This document shows positions 1-12,995 of a stretch of DNA of 64,000 nt, piece after piece. Each line of letters starts with the position of its first letter. The stretch's first letter is position 1. The notes under the pieces are model-generated. The model did no database searches. It saw nothing but the letters and a program-made list of their open reading frames with translations, and was not told the origin of the DNA. Source of the stretch: Diphasiastrum complanatum (lineage: Eukaryota; Streptophyta; Lycopodiopsida; Lycopodiales; Lycopodiaceae); the NCBI GenBank assembly GCA_029204225.1, contig CM055095.1:21135348-21199347 (forward strand), read 5' to 3'. A program made the position numbers and the translations under genes.

Positions 1-1571
1 AGGGGCTTGGTTTTTAGAGGAGTAGTTCAAAGCTGCTGAAGACTAAGAAATGTCCGTCAGCTGGGCATGCATTTTGACATGCAACTATACCATCGTGTAA
101 CTCTTGATCTCCTCTTCATAACATGGCGTGTTTGGTTGATAAATATCAGTGGCTGGTTTTTGTCTCGAAAGGTGTTAACCCCTAAATATTAGTGCTTAAC
201 TGTTCATTTACCTACTACTATGGCCCTACGAATAGTTAAGCCCTAATTACCTATGAGAAGTGAATTACATTCGACTATCGAAGTGAATGTTACATTCTTC
301 TACTCTAAGCAATCAGTACATACAATATACTAAAATTGTTAATGAACCAAACATCTATTTATGTACAATAATTAATGAATACATTCAAGTGCTTATTACC
401 TGTGGTGCCAACTACTTTATTGTAAACTACATTCTAGCATAGTAGATTGTTGCTCATAGTAGATAACACATCAACAGAAAGGTGTTCTAAGATAATACCA
501 GAATAAGACTATATCAAACGTCAGTGTTCAAAATAAAAATAATAATGAGAAAATTCCATACAACCACAGTCCATTCAACAAGGGGATGGCTCAAGTAGCC
601 TGGATGATTTACTGGGCTCAAGCAGTTGCATGCTACAAGTAACAAGCACTCCTCAAATGATTCTAAGCACTCTCTGAAGTAGCCGCAATCCATGGGGACT
701 ATGGCTTGCAGGATAACTGATTCGACACACTTGTTCACTCTACATTTCCAATAATTGACGAGTTATGAAATCTCATCTGTAATCTAACCACCACCCACTT
801 CCCGATCTTCAAGGTTGAACAGTTACTCCAGTTAGCCAGGGATGTAACAAATGAATTGCTATCTTTAACAAATAGGTATGACAAACACTTGTGCTACAAT
901 TTGGGAGTGTCTCCAACAAATTTTCTAGCATTATACTAGTACACAATGTCTATGGCTCAGGTTAAGCGAATTTTCTTAATAGCCCCATATGTTTGGGTGG
1001 GATGTCCACAAGTAGAAACTAGGTTATTATCAACACATTGAAGATGAATTTGGCCAGTAGCTCCATGCATACCCAACCAATAATATCCTAGTTACTTTAT
1101 GACTCTTAACTCAATTTGTAATTAATAACACAAATTCTGACAATTTATGGGCTGGAGCATTTTGTTTGGCCTTCATAGGGTGATCATCCAAGTTTTTTGA
1201 CGTGCCAAATTTTGATGTGTGCGGCGTGCCTACAAGGTCAAGTTCCAATGTGTAGTTTTGTGTGTTTTTATAGATCACAGAGTGCTTAGGGTTGGCGCTA
1301 TTTAGTATTGAGGTTTGTATCAGTATGAACAAGAGTGAGTGTCTAACAGCCTGTTTAATTATGTGATTCATTGACTATCAGTGCATGATTTTTTGCCATC
1401 TTCTTTTTGATAGCCATTCAAAAGCTAGTTGGAATGCAATAATTTTGTGGCATATGTCGCTCTGGAAACGTAGTAAGCATACCTGACAGGTAAATAGCAA
1501 TCTGGGATACATATGGTTCATATGTCAACCTATTAAGTTAGTCGAATTGTTGTTTGCAACCTTGTTTCCAG
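1..1571. other. Sequence upstream of first visible pfkB exon
   Basis: No convincing exon, RNA gene or intact mobile element was found. The right edge is a good 3' splice acceptor (pyrimidine-rich stretch, then CAG at 1569-1571), and the exon that follows enters in mid-codon. At least the right-hand part of this stretch must therefore be an intron of the kinase gene whose earlier exons lie to the left. Short ORFs at 514-738 and 1111-1371 on the minus strand resemble nothing I know. Confidence 0.5.
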
Positions 1572-4011
1572 TCGCTTCGACTTTATGAAGGACCCAGTTT
1601 TTAGTCGGATCATTAGATTGCCGGCCAGAATTGAGGCTGTGATTAAGGGATCCAAAGCCTTGTTTTGCAATGGCTTTGTATTTGATGAGCTTTTACCAGC
1701 CACGATAGAGTCAGCGGTGGATTGTGCTCAAACGTCTGGTTCTGCACTATTTTTCGACCCAGGTCCAAAGGGGAAATTACTCTCAAGAGGAACCCTGGAA
1801 CAGCAAGCAGCACTGGAGAAGCTCTTGAGATCCTGTGATGTTCTCCTACTAACTGCTGATGAGGTAATGTATACTTCAAACTTATTTTTTTGGGAGTAGT
1901 GCTTTTATATGTTTTTCCTGACAAGAACTTCACAACCTGATTAGATATGCACAAACCCAACCAAGAGGAGCTAATGCTTTGACATGCTTACATATCTGTG
2001 TTATGGTAATCTTTGAGAGCTAATGTTCATTGTAGGTGCTGGTATCTCAACTATGCTCTTTCTTTGTTGCTACTTTGTTTTATCTGTTACCTGTTCTAAT
2101 TGTGTCTGCATGTCTTTTATTTCGGTGATCACTGTCTAATTTTGATGCCATACTCATCACTAGTCTTGAGATTCTTATAAGGACCTATGAACAAAGAGGT
2201 TCTTGATCAAAGTTGCTAGTTGCTGTTAGGCAGCCATGATGGTACCTTATGCTTGGAAATCAATGTCCTGTTTTGAAAGATCTACATTCTCTGTGTGTGG
2301 TGGAGAATACTAAATTAAACTCCTGAGCAATTGATGTAGATAGCATTTAAGGATCTTTCATGGGCTTTCCTCATGTAGGTATACCACAATTGGTTTGCCT
2401 TTTCTTACAATAAATGAGTGCCTACTTTGGGTGTGCATGAAGCGAGTGGGGAGATGTAGCATTTGGTCTGCACTATGCATCACGAAGTTGATGGTTGGGT
2501 GGACTCCTTAGAGTAAAGAGTGCATGTGTCTGTTGTTATGTTGGGTTCTATCTTGGATACCATAAACATCCATATTGTTGTTTTGCCTTACTGGTGGACT
2601 GGCTGTTCTCTTTTGAGGTTTTTGTCCAAGTTGTGATGAGTTGCTTTGTGCTAATTCTTTTGATCTTTAGCAGTGCATTTTTCCCAAGAGCTATTGTATA
2701 TAGCTAGATTCTAAGCAAGGTGAACTGATGAGATGTAATTTTCCCTTGTTTTATTTCCCTCCGAAGAAAAAGGGATCTCCATTTGATTGGCTTCGCTCTT
2801 TAGTGCTAGCCTTCATCATGACAGAGTCTGCCCTCAGACTGATGAAGTGATGGTCTTTGTACAAATGTAGAAGACTTATTGTGGACCATATCATATATGA
2901 TACGACATTTCTATTCACTTCATCTTTGCCTGACTAGGTGCAGGTCATATGCACAAACATGGTCTAAGATTTTGTGGGTGGCCTCCATAAAGTTGAAGAT
3001 TGCACAATGCAGTTTACTCGCCTTTTTAGTGTTGGGGTAACTATCCTGGACATGACATCCAATATACCTTTTATGGGGTTCTTCTCATTTAGTTAGCTGA
3101 AAATTTATTCCGTTTAGATTAGTATGCCTCAGTGCGAAAGCATGTGGATCCTTGCTTTATCATCTATTTGATTCGACAGCCAGTCACTTTTGTAGCATGA
3201 CCTATGCATAAAGGGTGCTTCTTTTCCTGGATTTAACTCAAGTATCTCATTAAACACAAACTTATAGCATTTATAGTTAATTGCTTACACAAGCATTTCA
3301 TAATTATGTGAGCAGGCAGAGGCACTGACTGGAGTTGCTGATCCTCTATCATCTTCAAGAGTTCTCTTGAGTAGATGCCAAAATGCTAAGTGGGTTATTG
3401 TCAAGCTTGGAGAAAAGGGATGCTTGCTGGCGACTTTAAAAAGAAATTATCGAGCATCTGGCTTTAAAGTGAGTTTTTTCTTTGTCCCAGAAAAGTTGCC
3501 TTTTTAAGGTTGATTCTAGTCTTCTAGCATTAGTTCAAGACTGAATTGAATGGTAAAACGTTTCAAGAAAGAAACTTGTAAAGTCACTGGAAAATTTATC
3601 TAATCACTTGTGTTCTGACATCAGGTTGATGTTATTGACACGGTAGGATGTGGAGATAGCTTTGCTGCTGCCATTGTCCTTGGATACATACATAACATAC
3701 CTGTCATAACCACTATCACTTTAGCCAATGCTGTGGGGGCTGCCACTGCTAAAGGTTGTGGGGCAGGTCGTAATGTTGCAACTGCCAGCAAAGTAGCTGA
3801 CATTCTTGCTTGTTTAGAAAGTACTGATGAGTATTCAGAATGTAGTGTACAGAATGTGACTTCCGTTGGTAAGGAGAATGATGGTGTTCAGAATGTCACT
3901 GCTATTTCAATTGAAGCTGTGGCAAAAGATGCACTTGATTTGCTACATAAAGTACTCGAGCGAGATTCGGTCCATGTTGACAAATGGATTTTCAGAAACA
4001 CAATACTCTAG
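1572..4011 (+). CDS. pfkB-family carbohydrate/nucleoside kinase, 3' part (3 exons)
   Basis: C-terminal half of a ribokinase-like (pfkB) kinase, a family that moves the gamma-phosphate of ATP to a sugar or nucleoside hydroxyl. Exons are 1572-1863, 3316-3468 and 3625-4011 (TAG stop). All borders are GT-AG, and phases agree (entry in mid-codon, then 0 and 0). Exon 1 ends LLLTADE and exon 2 opens AEALTG, the usual substrate-lid strand and helix. Exon 2 carries VIVKLGEKGCLL. Exon 3 carries the second pfkB signature, DTVGCGDSFAAAIVLGY, with the catalytic Asp in GCGD (GAGD in most relatives) and then ANAVGAATAKGCGAGRNVA. A tail of about 60 residues follows the kinase core and ends near IFRNTIL. The N-terminal exons, including the glycine-rich first motif, lie left of the window. 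Substrate cannot be assigned; plant paralogues include uncharacterised and plastid forms. Confidence 0.87.
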
Positions 4012-5148
4012 CAGATTTTTAATTCTATGATAGAATGTCTGCAAATTTCAGATATTTACTCATAGATGTGTTAATGCTACTTTGCTGTCGGTAGCACGAT
4101 GTATCGATTTTCTAAAACGTCTGACACAGATTCGCAAGTGACAATCTTCCCTTGTATTTGGATTGATAGTTTTATTCAGTAACATGTTGGTCTTCCATAC
4201 TGAATTTCACCTTCCAGAGGAAAAATCAGACTTCATGAATTGACTTGAGTAAGGTAGCTGCCTTAGTTCGCCAATGATTCTCACGTTCCTGAGACTGCTG
4301 GTGATTTACATCTATGTTCTTTCAGTGGGGGTCATCCTTCTTTAAAAATGGATGTTTGTCAATGAAATTCAAAGGGTCAACGAACTGAATAGTCTGTGCT
4401 GCAGGATTTAGGAGAATGTAAGAAAGCAATCAGTCGATTTTAGAATGCTTTGACTCTACGTGAGTCAGTGCTTTGAACCCCAAATAGGCTCTGTTCCCTG
4501 CCACTTGGTCAATTGCGCAATTAATTTCAAGCCTATCCACTTACCACTAAACATATGGACCAAGGGTCCAACACCATAAGTGTCCATGTAACTACTAATG
4601 GATCCAGATAAATTGGGACCCTATTCATGAATAACAAGGTCCAATTAGATGTCCGACTCCTTTGGGATAATGCATTTCATGATATTCTCTTCATTTTGCA
4701 GATTATGCATCATATGTTTTTTTGCAGCTTCACTATTATAGGCCTTCACAACCTCTCCTTTGTGTGCCATCCTCATCTTTGGTTGCTTCCTAAGTTCTGG
4801 GAGCATGCATTCGTTTGGGAGGAGCAATGATTGTTACAATAGTCAGTCTCTTTTGAACGAGATTATGCTCCACTTATGTTACAGTTGTCTTTTTGAGGGA
4901 GAGAGTTACAGGCATAGTGTGGACAGTCCCTTAGACTTTGAGCATCCATGTTAATATTTGCTTATTATTTGACATTAGGACCATATGGTCTGGCCTCTTG
5001 TTCCTATCATTCATTATCAGACATTATGACCGACTTTTATTGATTACTGGTCCTAATTAGTAACTTGCAGACATAGCCCTCAGGCATCCAGACAATACAG
5101 ATAGGGTGAACTTATCTCTCGCTGACTGAGGGAGCATACAGAGTACCG

Positions 5149-5235
5149 CCCTCGTCCAATGGTGTAGAAAAGATAAAAAGATTGGCAAGACTTTCTCTTG
5201 ACTGTGATGGTTTCGTATACACCGTTGGATGAGGG
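5149..5235. repeat. Inverted repeat, 18-bp arms, 51-nt loop
   Basis: Arm CCCTCGTCCAATGGTGTA at 5149-5166 pairs with TACACCGTTGGATGAGGG at 5218-5235 over all 18 positions when two G-U pairs are allowed. The two arms differ only at those positions, and either strand could fold. It may be the remnant of a small foldback element or a hairpin transcript; nothing around it decides which. Confidence 0.7.
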
Positions 5236-6665
5236 TAGGGCCCTACGTGCAGTTCTTAATCTGCAAACAAATTTGTACTCAACTAATGTTTGAAAAAGAT
5301 GGGCATCTTGTTTTCACATTATGAATGCCTCATTACTAAGCAAAAAGGAAGACATCACTACTACCATTCAGGCAATCATGTATGATAATCACTCATCATG
5401 ATCAAAATCTAGAAAGCTGAAAAACTTCACCAACAAGTAAAACCTATTGGATTATGAAGGGAAGTCACCTTGGTTAAGACAACAGATCTTACGTCATCTT
5501 CTGAAAGAGAGCATTATTGACTACGATCATTGATGGCTTCCTCTCCAATAATGATGAGTTGATACAAGCTCTTGCTTTTTTCTAATTGGTATAAGGATAA
5601 AGCCAATGTTGAGATCATCCTACAACAATATTGATCAACACTAAAGGTGTAACATAAACGTGTGCAAAAAAGTCTTAATCCCTAAGCCATCTTGGCTGCT
5701 ATGAATTTTAACATATAACATTACTCAATTTTTGCATAGGTCACTAAAAGTGGCAAAACTACTTATTGAATTGATGGGTAGAGCTGATTGAAAATTTTCA
5801 ATAATGTTTAGAGGCAACTTGGAGTACTTAGATCCATCTCTACACAAATCCAAATAGATATTTTTATTGGATGATCTTATTGTGGTCAAATATATAGATT
5901 GTTGACACCTAATTGCTTATCATTATCTAGAAGTTAATAACATATTTATAAGTAATTAGCTTCTACTTTTGAGTTTGTAATATGCCTTTCTATGTGTTGA
6001 AACCTATAGATCATTCCATAAAGCATAATAACTATGATACATGACAATAAACACATCAATTGCGAGTGGACTTTGAGCAGAATGTAAATGAAATGTAAAT
6101 TGATCCATATTTTCATGACTGGGAAGGCGAAAGTGGAGCCTGCATGTAGTTAGAGCTTGTTTCTACGCATGCAACAACATAATATAGCCAATAACTTGGG
6201 TAGATAGCAAATTCCCCTCCTCAAGAATAGGTTCATCCACCTTTGATTGTTCATGCATGCACAAACGCGATGTACACCTTCCTGTTTACGCAGAAGATTA
6301 AGAGATTACTATTAGTAGCCAATCATCAACCTTTCAATCTTGAAGAACAACCATTTTTCCAACGACCTCAGAGGCTTGGCAACATGTAGCGGCCATCTTC
6401 TCAGGCAATTCCAGATCATTGCAGACAGCCAACGAGGATTCAAAACACCACTATTTTGTAGGACAACACCACGCTACTTCAAAGCAGGCATTTTCCAACC
6501 TTCTTACAAGTTCAATAACACTTCCCATCTTCAAAACAATGTGGCAACAGGTTTGAGCAAAAGAAGAAGCAGACTTTATTCAGAAAGCACAACCAGCAAA
6601 CATCAAGGATTCTGTCATGCATGATCAGTTCTAGTTCGTATTCAAAACACAAAGCTATTCAGATC

Positions 6666-6741
6666 TCCATGACCTACGGTGGTTGTAGGATTGGTTCCGG
6701 ATTATTGGCATCCATGACCTACGGTGGTTGTGGGACTGGTT
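6666..6741. repeat. Direct repeat, two copies of about 31 bp
   Basis: TCCATGACCTACGGTGGTTG occurs at 6666 and again at 6711, and the match continues with scattered changes for about ten more bases. The copies start 45 bp apart. No coding frame spans both. Confidence 0.75.
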
Positions 6742-8546
6742 GCAGATGAATTTTGAGCGTTAAATATTGTATGGAGAATTACCAATACTAATTTGGCATG
6801 GCATGATCTTAAGATTTGTCTTAGAGCTTGACTTGAAAGGGCTATTGGATTTACTTTGATTTACTCACTTTTTATTTTCTGATATCTTTATCATTTCTGT
6901 AAATTGTGACATGAAATGCAACTAGGACCATGTTCCAAAGCTTGCAATTACCACATGAAATTGTATTTTGACAAAGTCGTGTGGGTGAATGGATGCCAGT
7001 GAGTATGTTCCCCTCAACTTCGCAATGTTTTAGGGATTGATGCTTCTACTGGATCAAAGAGCAGAATAAAAGGAATGATGCATTACTCTTTATTTTTGTT
7101 ACTATGATCTCAATAATTGGTTTGAAAATACGGCCTCTTGAATTTAGTTTATGGTACTTTGTCATATTGCCGATTTTAGCCTTCTCTACAAGTACTGCAG
7201 AAGTACATTGAACATGGATGTCATATTGAGAAATCATTTGTACAATGCCGTTGTGCATCTTGATTTTCCAAGGGGGGTTTTGAACCTGGGACCAAAGATG
7301 GATTCCAAGTTGACCAACAACCAACCTGATTATAATCACATGAGATGATATGCAGCAATTTCTTTCACTATATGTTTGTAAAAAGGCCTGAAATGAATAT
7401 TTGAAGGGCAATTACAAAAAACCAAACTAGAGAAGCAAATGGGCAAGCCAAGAGCTAAGCAGTTGGAACAAGAAGCATATTATGGAATACAAGGAAGCAG
7501 TTGACAAAATAATAAGAAAGTTACAAACAGCAAGCAAAAAGTGCCAACACCAAAATCTGATAAAATACATAATGCCTCTTCCATCAACCTTAATTTGTGG
7601 TAGAGTTATGGTATGTGTTGGGCTGGAAGCAAAGAGGGATCAAAATATGGTAGAGTATGTTGACTAAGTCCGACTTGGCTCAACTCAAAGCTCCAATATC
7701 CATTCCTCCTAAAGCATAATCGAGAAAAATATGGAGCAATTGGATCAGAGATTTTGGAAGTGAAGGACGTAAGCTTGAGTTCTTGCATTAGCCAAAGCAT
7801 TCTCAGAATTCAAATTCATAGATGTGTGATAAAATATTCAATGCAGCCTCACAAGCAAGATGTAGGAATTCATGCCATTCTGATTCCATTTGGAATAGAC
7901 TTATTTCCTTCAATTTGACAGTGTTTAAGATACTAGAGGTGGGGTAAAAGATCGATAAGTTTTTCTTAAGACTCAATAAGATGGGCCAAAAGTGAGTACT
8001 TGAATCCTGATTGCAGGAGCTAATAGGGATGAACGTTAGCATTTGGATCATGTCTCTTGAACCTTACAAGAACAGTTTCGAAAAATGGGAAGTAGCTACG
8101 TGAGATATCATGCCCACAAACTTATATTGGCAACTGAAAACTTGAGAGCATATCTGAAAAAAGATCATATAAAGAGTAAATAGCATGCTGGTTGGACCTT
8201 TTACATTTTCACTGCTGCAATTGATAATCAGCAAATTACAATTTAACACTGCAAGGTCGACTTCCAGCATATTTCTTTCCAAACATGTGGGGGGAAGTGC
8301 ATAAAATTTTAGTTAGTGCCATGATTAAAATTGCACTATTGTCAAGGGTGGTGCTCTGATTTCATGACACATCTGACTGACTAGATGGATATAGGAAAAT
8401 ACAGACTGAGGTTGCCGGCAAGCAGAACATATTGGACTTGATGTCCATTGTCCATGCTGTGACTTCCTCGTGACGTATGTTGACCACTTATGAACCACTC
8501 CTTGACCTGATCTTTTCTACAGCTTGCATGGACAGAGGCACTTTTC

Positions 8547-11500
8547 TCAGCTTCGAGTTGAAATGCTTTTGGCCAAGCGATTGGCAGTAGCAAGTACCAA
8601 GGCTTTCCCCCTGTGTAAGATTTCAACCACAGTTGGTTCATCACTTCTAGGCAGAGGCTGAATCCATGGCTCCCCATCTACTCGCATGTACATAGAATCC
8701 GAAGCTCCATTATTGAACACGATCCTCAATTTGTGAGCCTGCAAGATTAGGGAATTTTAGTATTACAGCCAAAATAAGAGCTTAAAGGTGTAAAGGTTTG
8801 GCAGTCATCTATTTAAGTCCTCATTTTGTTTTTGAAACACTTTCAGGCCATCCTGAGTCAATATGGCTGTAAGGAAGTAAGAAGCCTCTTGTACTCACAC
8901 AACTCATGCCACAAGGACCTTCAAAAAAATCAGCTACTGACATACACTCAAGAACATAATCAAATCTCTATGCAATTGGAAATACATTGCCTGCTTATGT
9001 TTTATCATGGAGAGAGGTTTTAGAGACCAGAAAGTGCATATCAAATCAGGATGCCACCCAATTTCAAGCTCTAGTGAAATAAAACTTGAAAATTCTACAC
9101 AACCTTCGATCCAGGATACACTAGATGGATTCTGTATATCAATCCAGAATGAGATGCATTGAGAGGAGTATACGCTCTTTCAAACTTTCTAGGCATAGGA
9201 GAAAGAAAGCCTCAATCATGTCATAAGCATTTTATTTCGTTTGGACAACAATTCCTGGAAAGTGTGAGGACTGGAACCTTCCAACCTTTTGCGTAAGCAT
9301 TTCTTCATTCATATTTCAGACTAGAATAATGAGGTTCTGTAAGGTCTAAGATGCGCTTTCATTCCTATATGAATGCAGTCTTTATTTTCAAATCACTAAG
9401 CTTGCTCTGGAAATCTATTTGGAATCATTTTAAAACTAACGATTCTATGTACAATCAAGCAAGAAAAGTTGTGCCAAACCTGAGCAAGGCGAGTTCCATG
9501 GCTGTTAGGCAGTAGCAATGTCATTCCATGCCATCCATCTCGAAAACCCACAACCTCTAGTAGCTCATCATTGACAAATGGTGCTGTTAATCCTCTCTGT
9601 ACAGAAAACATTTATTTCCATGTTAACAGACTAAGTGATTCCCATAGGACAGATTTTGATGACATGAAAAATAAGGTAATGCTAAAAATTAGTAGCATTC
9701 TCTCACTGATTAGCTTCAGTTTATAGAGAAAAAATCAAATCTCTTGCAACGTAAGCAGAAGTGAGCTGGAATTACTGACAATACTCTTGAGAGGAAAGTT
9801 ACAAGCTGTACAACTTCATGCCAAAAACACTAATTTCCATGATAACCAATTTCTTCCAGAATTGAGGTTAGTACCTCCCTAGACTTCTTATCACCAGGAT
9901 CTCCCCATGGATCCAATCCACCAGAAAAGCTGGGTAAGTTTAGCAGTACAATTGATCGTATTCTACAATCTCGGAAAAAAAATCAAAAAGTCAAGCTAAT
10001 GCAAACAGACTGGTTAGTTCTCAGTTAAAAGCAAGGTAAAATATTGAACAGGATTAGTTTTAATTGCTTTATGCAAAACCATAGAAAGTCAAGACTTGCC
10101 CTCAGCCCATTAAATAGTAAAAGTACACTCCTCTAACAGGACATCTTCAAGAAGTCTGGCTGTCAAATCATTTATAAGTACTTGATATTTGGTGCAAACT
10201 CAGTTTCAGAAAGCATACCTAGATGATATTTGAAGCTGTTGCCACTTCCCATCTTTCTTGGCTATGTATATGGTTGCCAAAGAAGTGATATTTCTGCATT
10301 TAATGAAAGGTGGTTCTGTTGTTCCCAAGGTCTCGATGCAGTCTTTTGATTATGTTGCTACAAAGCTTTTCAACAAGCATCGAAATTCCAAAAAGCAGCA
10401 TATACCTGGATTTTGGATGAGAACAGGGAGCACAAAACCATCCTTGAGCACATGAGATCCTGGCATATCGCGTCTGCATGAACACAAAAATTTAAAGTTG
10501 TCTTTCCAAAAGCAGGTCAAAGATGGCAAAAATTGCCATCCCTTAGATAACTTCAATTAAATATACATAGATTATCTTACTATAAAAGGATGTCTGACCC
10601 AAAATCTTCTTTCTAAGGCAATAGAGGATAAGAGACATAAAGACATTTTGATTGCAAAAGTTCATGAAACAGGTCATCAACAGCTCGAACCTCAGAAATG
10701 CATCATAATATATTCATGTATTTTGTCGCCAGACACCTACAGGTGCAGCACTCATCATACTTGAACCCCTCCGTCTAGCAAGCACAACTTGCACAGTGGA
10801 TGTCCTTTCTCCACCTTAACTAATTTAGAGGAGATTTACCAGACATGCTGAAGATAACCCACGAATCAGATTTAACCTCCATTTTCCTTCTGAGGCAAAT
10901 GGGTATACTTATCCACCAACTGATTACTCAGTCACAAATTTGGCAGTACCATCGTCAAGCTATTTTTTAGTTTCTGGTTCAATGGTATGATCATAATTTA
11001 GGGCATAGTTGAGAAACCAAGAAGATTTCATAACTTCTGTTCATTATCGGAACAGGCCTATGTATCAGTGCAAATTGATTATGTAGTATCCTAAATCCCA
11101 ACCTCCCTAACTTTTGAACATGGCATTAGTCCTTTACAAGCAGTGGGAACACTAGCCACTGATTTGGGAAGAGGGATCAGGTAAATTGCATCTACAATAT
11201 ATACTTGGTACAGTTAAGTGCTGAGCTGATAGTGATTAGTTCTCCTACATTTCTAATACATTGTGCCATAAACAATCATTGTTTTTGGGCCCTTTCTGAT
11301 CCAATTGTTGATTCATTTGATGAAGATTTACTCTTAATGGGGACCAGCCATATGGGTTTTCAGTTTACTACTACATTATTATATTTCATATTAAGGAATG
11401 TGTAAGCAAGAAAGCAAAACATTTGCGAAAATATATACTTTTCTCTATGGTAGCCTAAGCTAGTGGAGAAAAATCTTACATTTGTTAGTGTTGTTAGCTA

Positions 11501-12937
11501 GCACCCTTTGATACAGTTACATGTTCGTTCTTGCTGCTGGGTTTAGTCATGATCTAGACTCATGAAAGCCTAGATTTTGCACTGCTTTTAACTCATTAAG
11601 TGAAAAATCCTGACACAGCTTGGCAACCTTCGTACAACACATATAGACGTACTCATAAGTCAAATCCACATTGACAAGTTTGAAAGATAATGAAGACCTG
11701 GTTCACCAACTGGTGATTGAATTTTTCTGGGTGTTCCTTTCTTTGTGTATGGAATTCATATGACACTTGAGCATCCATTCCTGCAAAACTTCAGACTGGG
11801 AATGTCTTTACAATCTTCAGAAATTGCATATCAGTACTGAGAATCTCAACCGTGAACTTTAAGGATTTTATGCATATAATATTCTCTATGCAAGAAAAAA
11901 CCAGCAACATAGAAAAAGCTATAAGCATTGCTGTACATGAAATGGCTGGGGAACCATACACAATATTGAGCAATTTGGTCACTAGATTTGGCTGGCTAGC
12001 AAGATTTATATAAAGGCAGCATTAGACTGATTTTCTTATTGAATTTTCAACTATCAAATACTTCAACCTAGTACTGTCATGAATTATCGTGTAATGATTC
12101 AGAATTAAATTGCAATATGCAAAAGGAACCCACCTAAGCTTAGATAGTTCCAAAAGCTTCCATGGTACGAAAGACGATCTTCCTGCAAGATTCCCCATCC
12201 AGAGCTTTAAATGTCAAGTTACATATTTTGGGCGATTTTTCTTGTAATTGGAGAACACAAGTCCATGTGAGATATGAAACTATAAATGATACAGGTTAAA
12301 CTTGAGATACCAATCTCTAGTGGAGAAATCTTTCAGCACTTAGTCCGTTTTCAGAATCCTCCACGAAAATATTTTGATACTACATCAAAGTCCAGCATTT
12401 TAATATCGCTAAGTGTATTGTCATCTAAAATAATCTCAAAGATCAACATTATTGTAGTACTGTTTGAACCTATCAATCGTAAGGCTACAATCATAAGGTA
12501 GTTGCAAAGATAGGCCAAGTATATACACACATCAAGAAACAACATAGTGCTGTATGTTACTTGCCTCGGAGATCTTCTCGAGGGATGAGACTTTCTCAAG
12601 TGCAGGTTCTCTCTTCAGAGGACTGTCCTCCACTAGTTTCGACATTCTTATACACACATACCACCTATGCCACCACAAACAAATGTATTTTTCAGGATAA
12701 AAAGAAAAAATTTCTAAATAGTATATTTTCACATCTATTAGTACAGATTTCCAACATCTAAAATCACTGGAGTTTCCTAGAGAAAGAGTACTATACCGAT
12801 CCACAGACATAGGCTTCGCATTGACAGCTTGTTGCAGAAACCCATGAACAGACTTCATATCTGTTCCAGGGTTCTTTTTACCCTACAATGGCACAATGCA
12901 GTTAGTTGGCAATCAGATCCCCCCCCCCAAAAGAAAA

Positions 12938-12995
<58 letters not shown>

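Larger units (their letters stand above)
4012..8546. other. Intergenic region between convergent pfkB and DGK genes
   Basis: The 3' flanks of two convergent genes. No exon with homology was recognised on either strand. ORFs at 6340-6624 (+), 7046-7411 (-) and 7803-8282 (-) have no recognisable motif and no plausible splice context. The left few hundred bases should include the kinase 3' UTR, and the right 150-200 bases the DGK 3' UTR. The notable structures, a long hairpin at 5149-5235 and a direct repeat at 6666-6741, are listed separately. Confidence 0.5.

Noticed and set aside
6340-6624. 94-codon ORF downstream of the kinase gene
   Set aside because: No recognisable motif, no plausible splice context or neighbours supporting a gene.
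10258-10357. Possible extra DGK exon starting at 10357 (reading NIIKRLHRD)
   Set aside because: It looks vaguely like the family, but no GT donor exists on that strand before the next exon. Extending exon 9 to 10375 fits both phase and length.
10258-10455. Plus-strand 65-codon ORF
   Set aside because: It is antisense to DGK exon 9 and its flanks. The minus-strand reading has the conserved CAQGWF motif, so the plus frame is a shadow.
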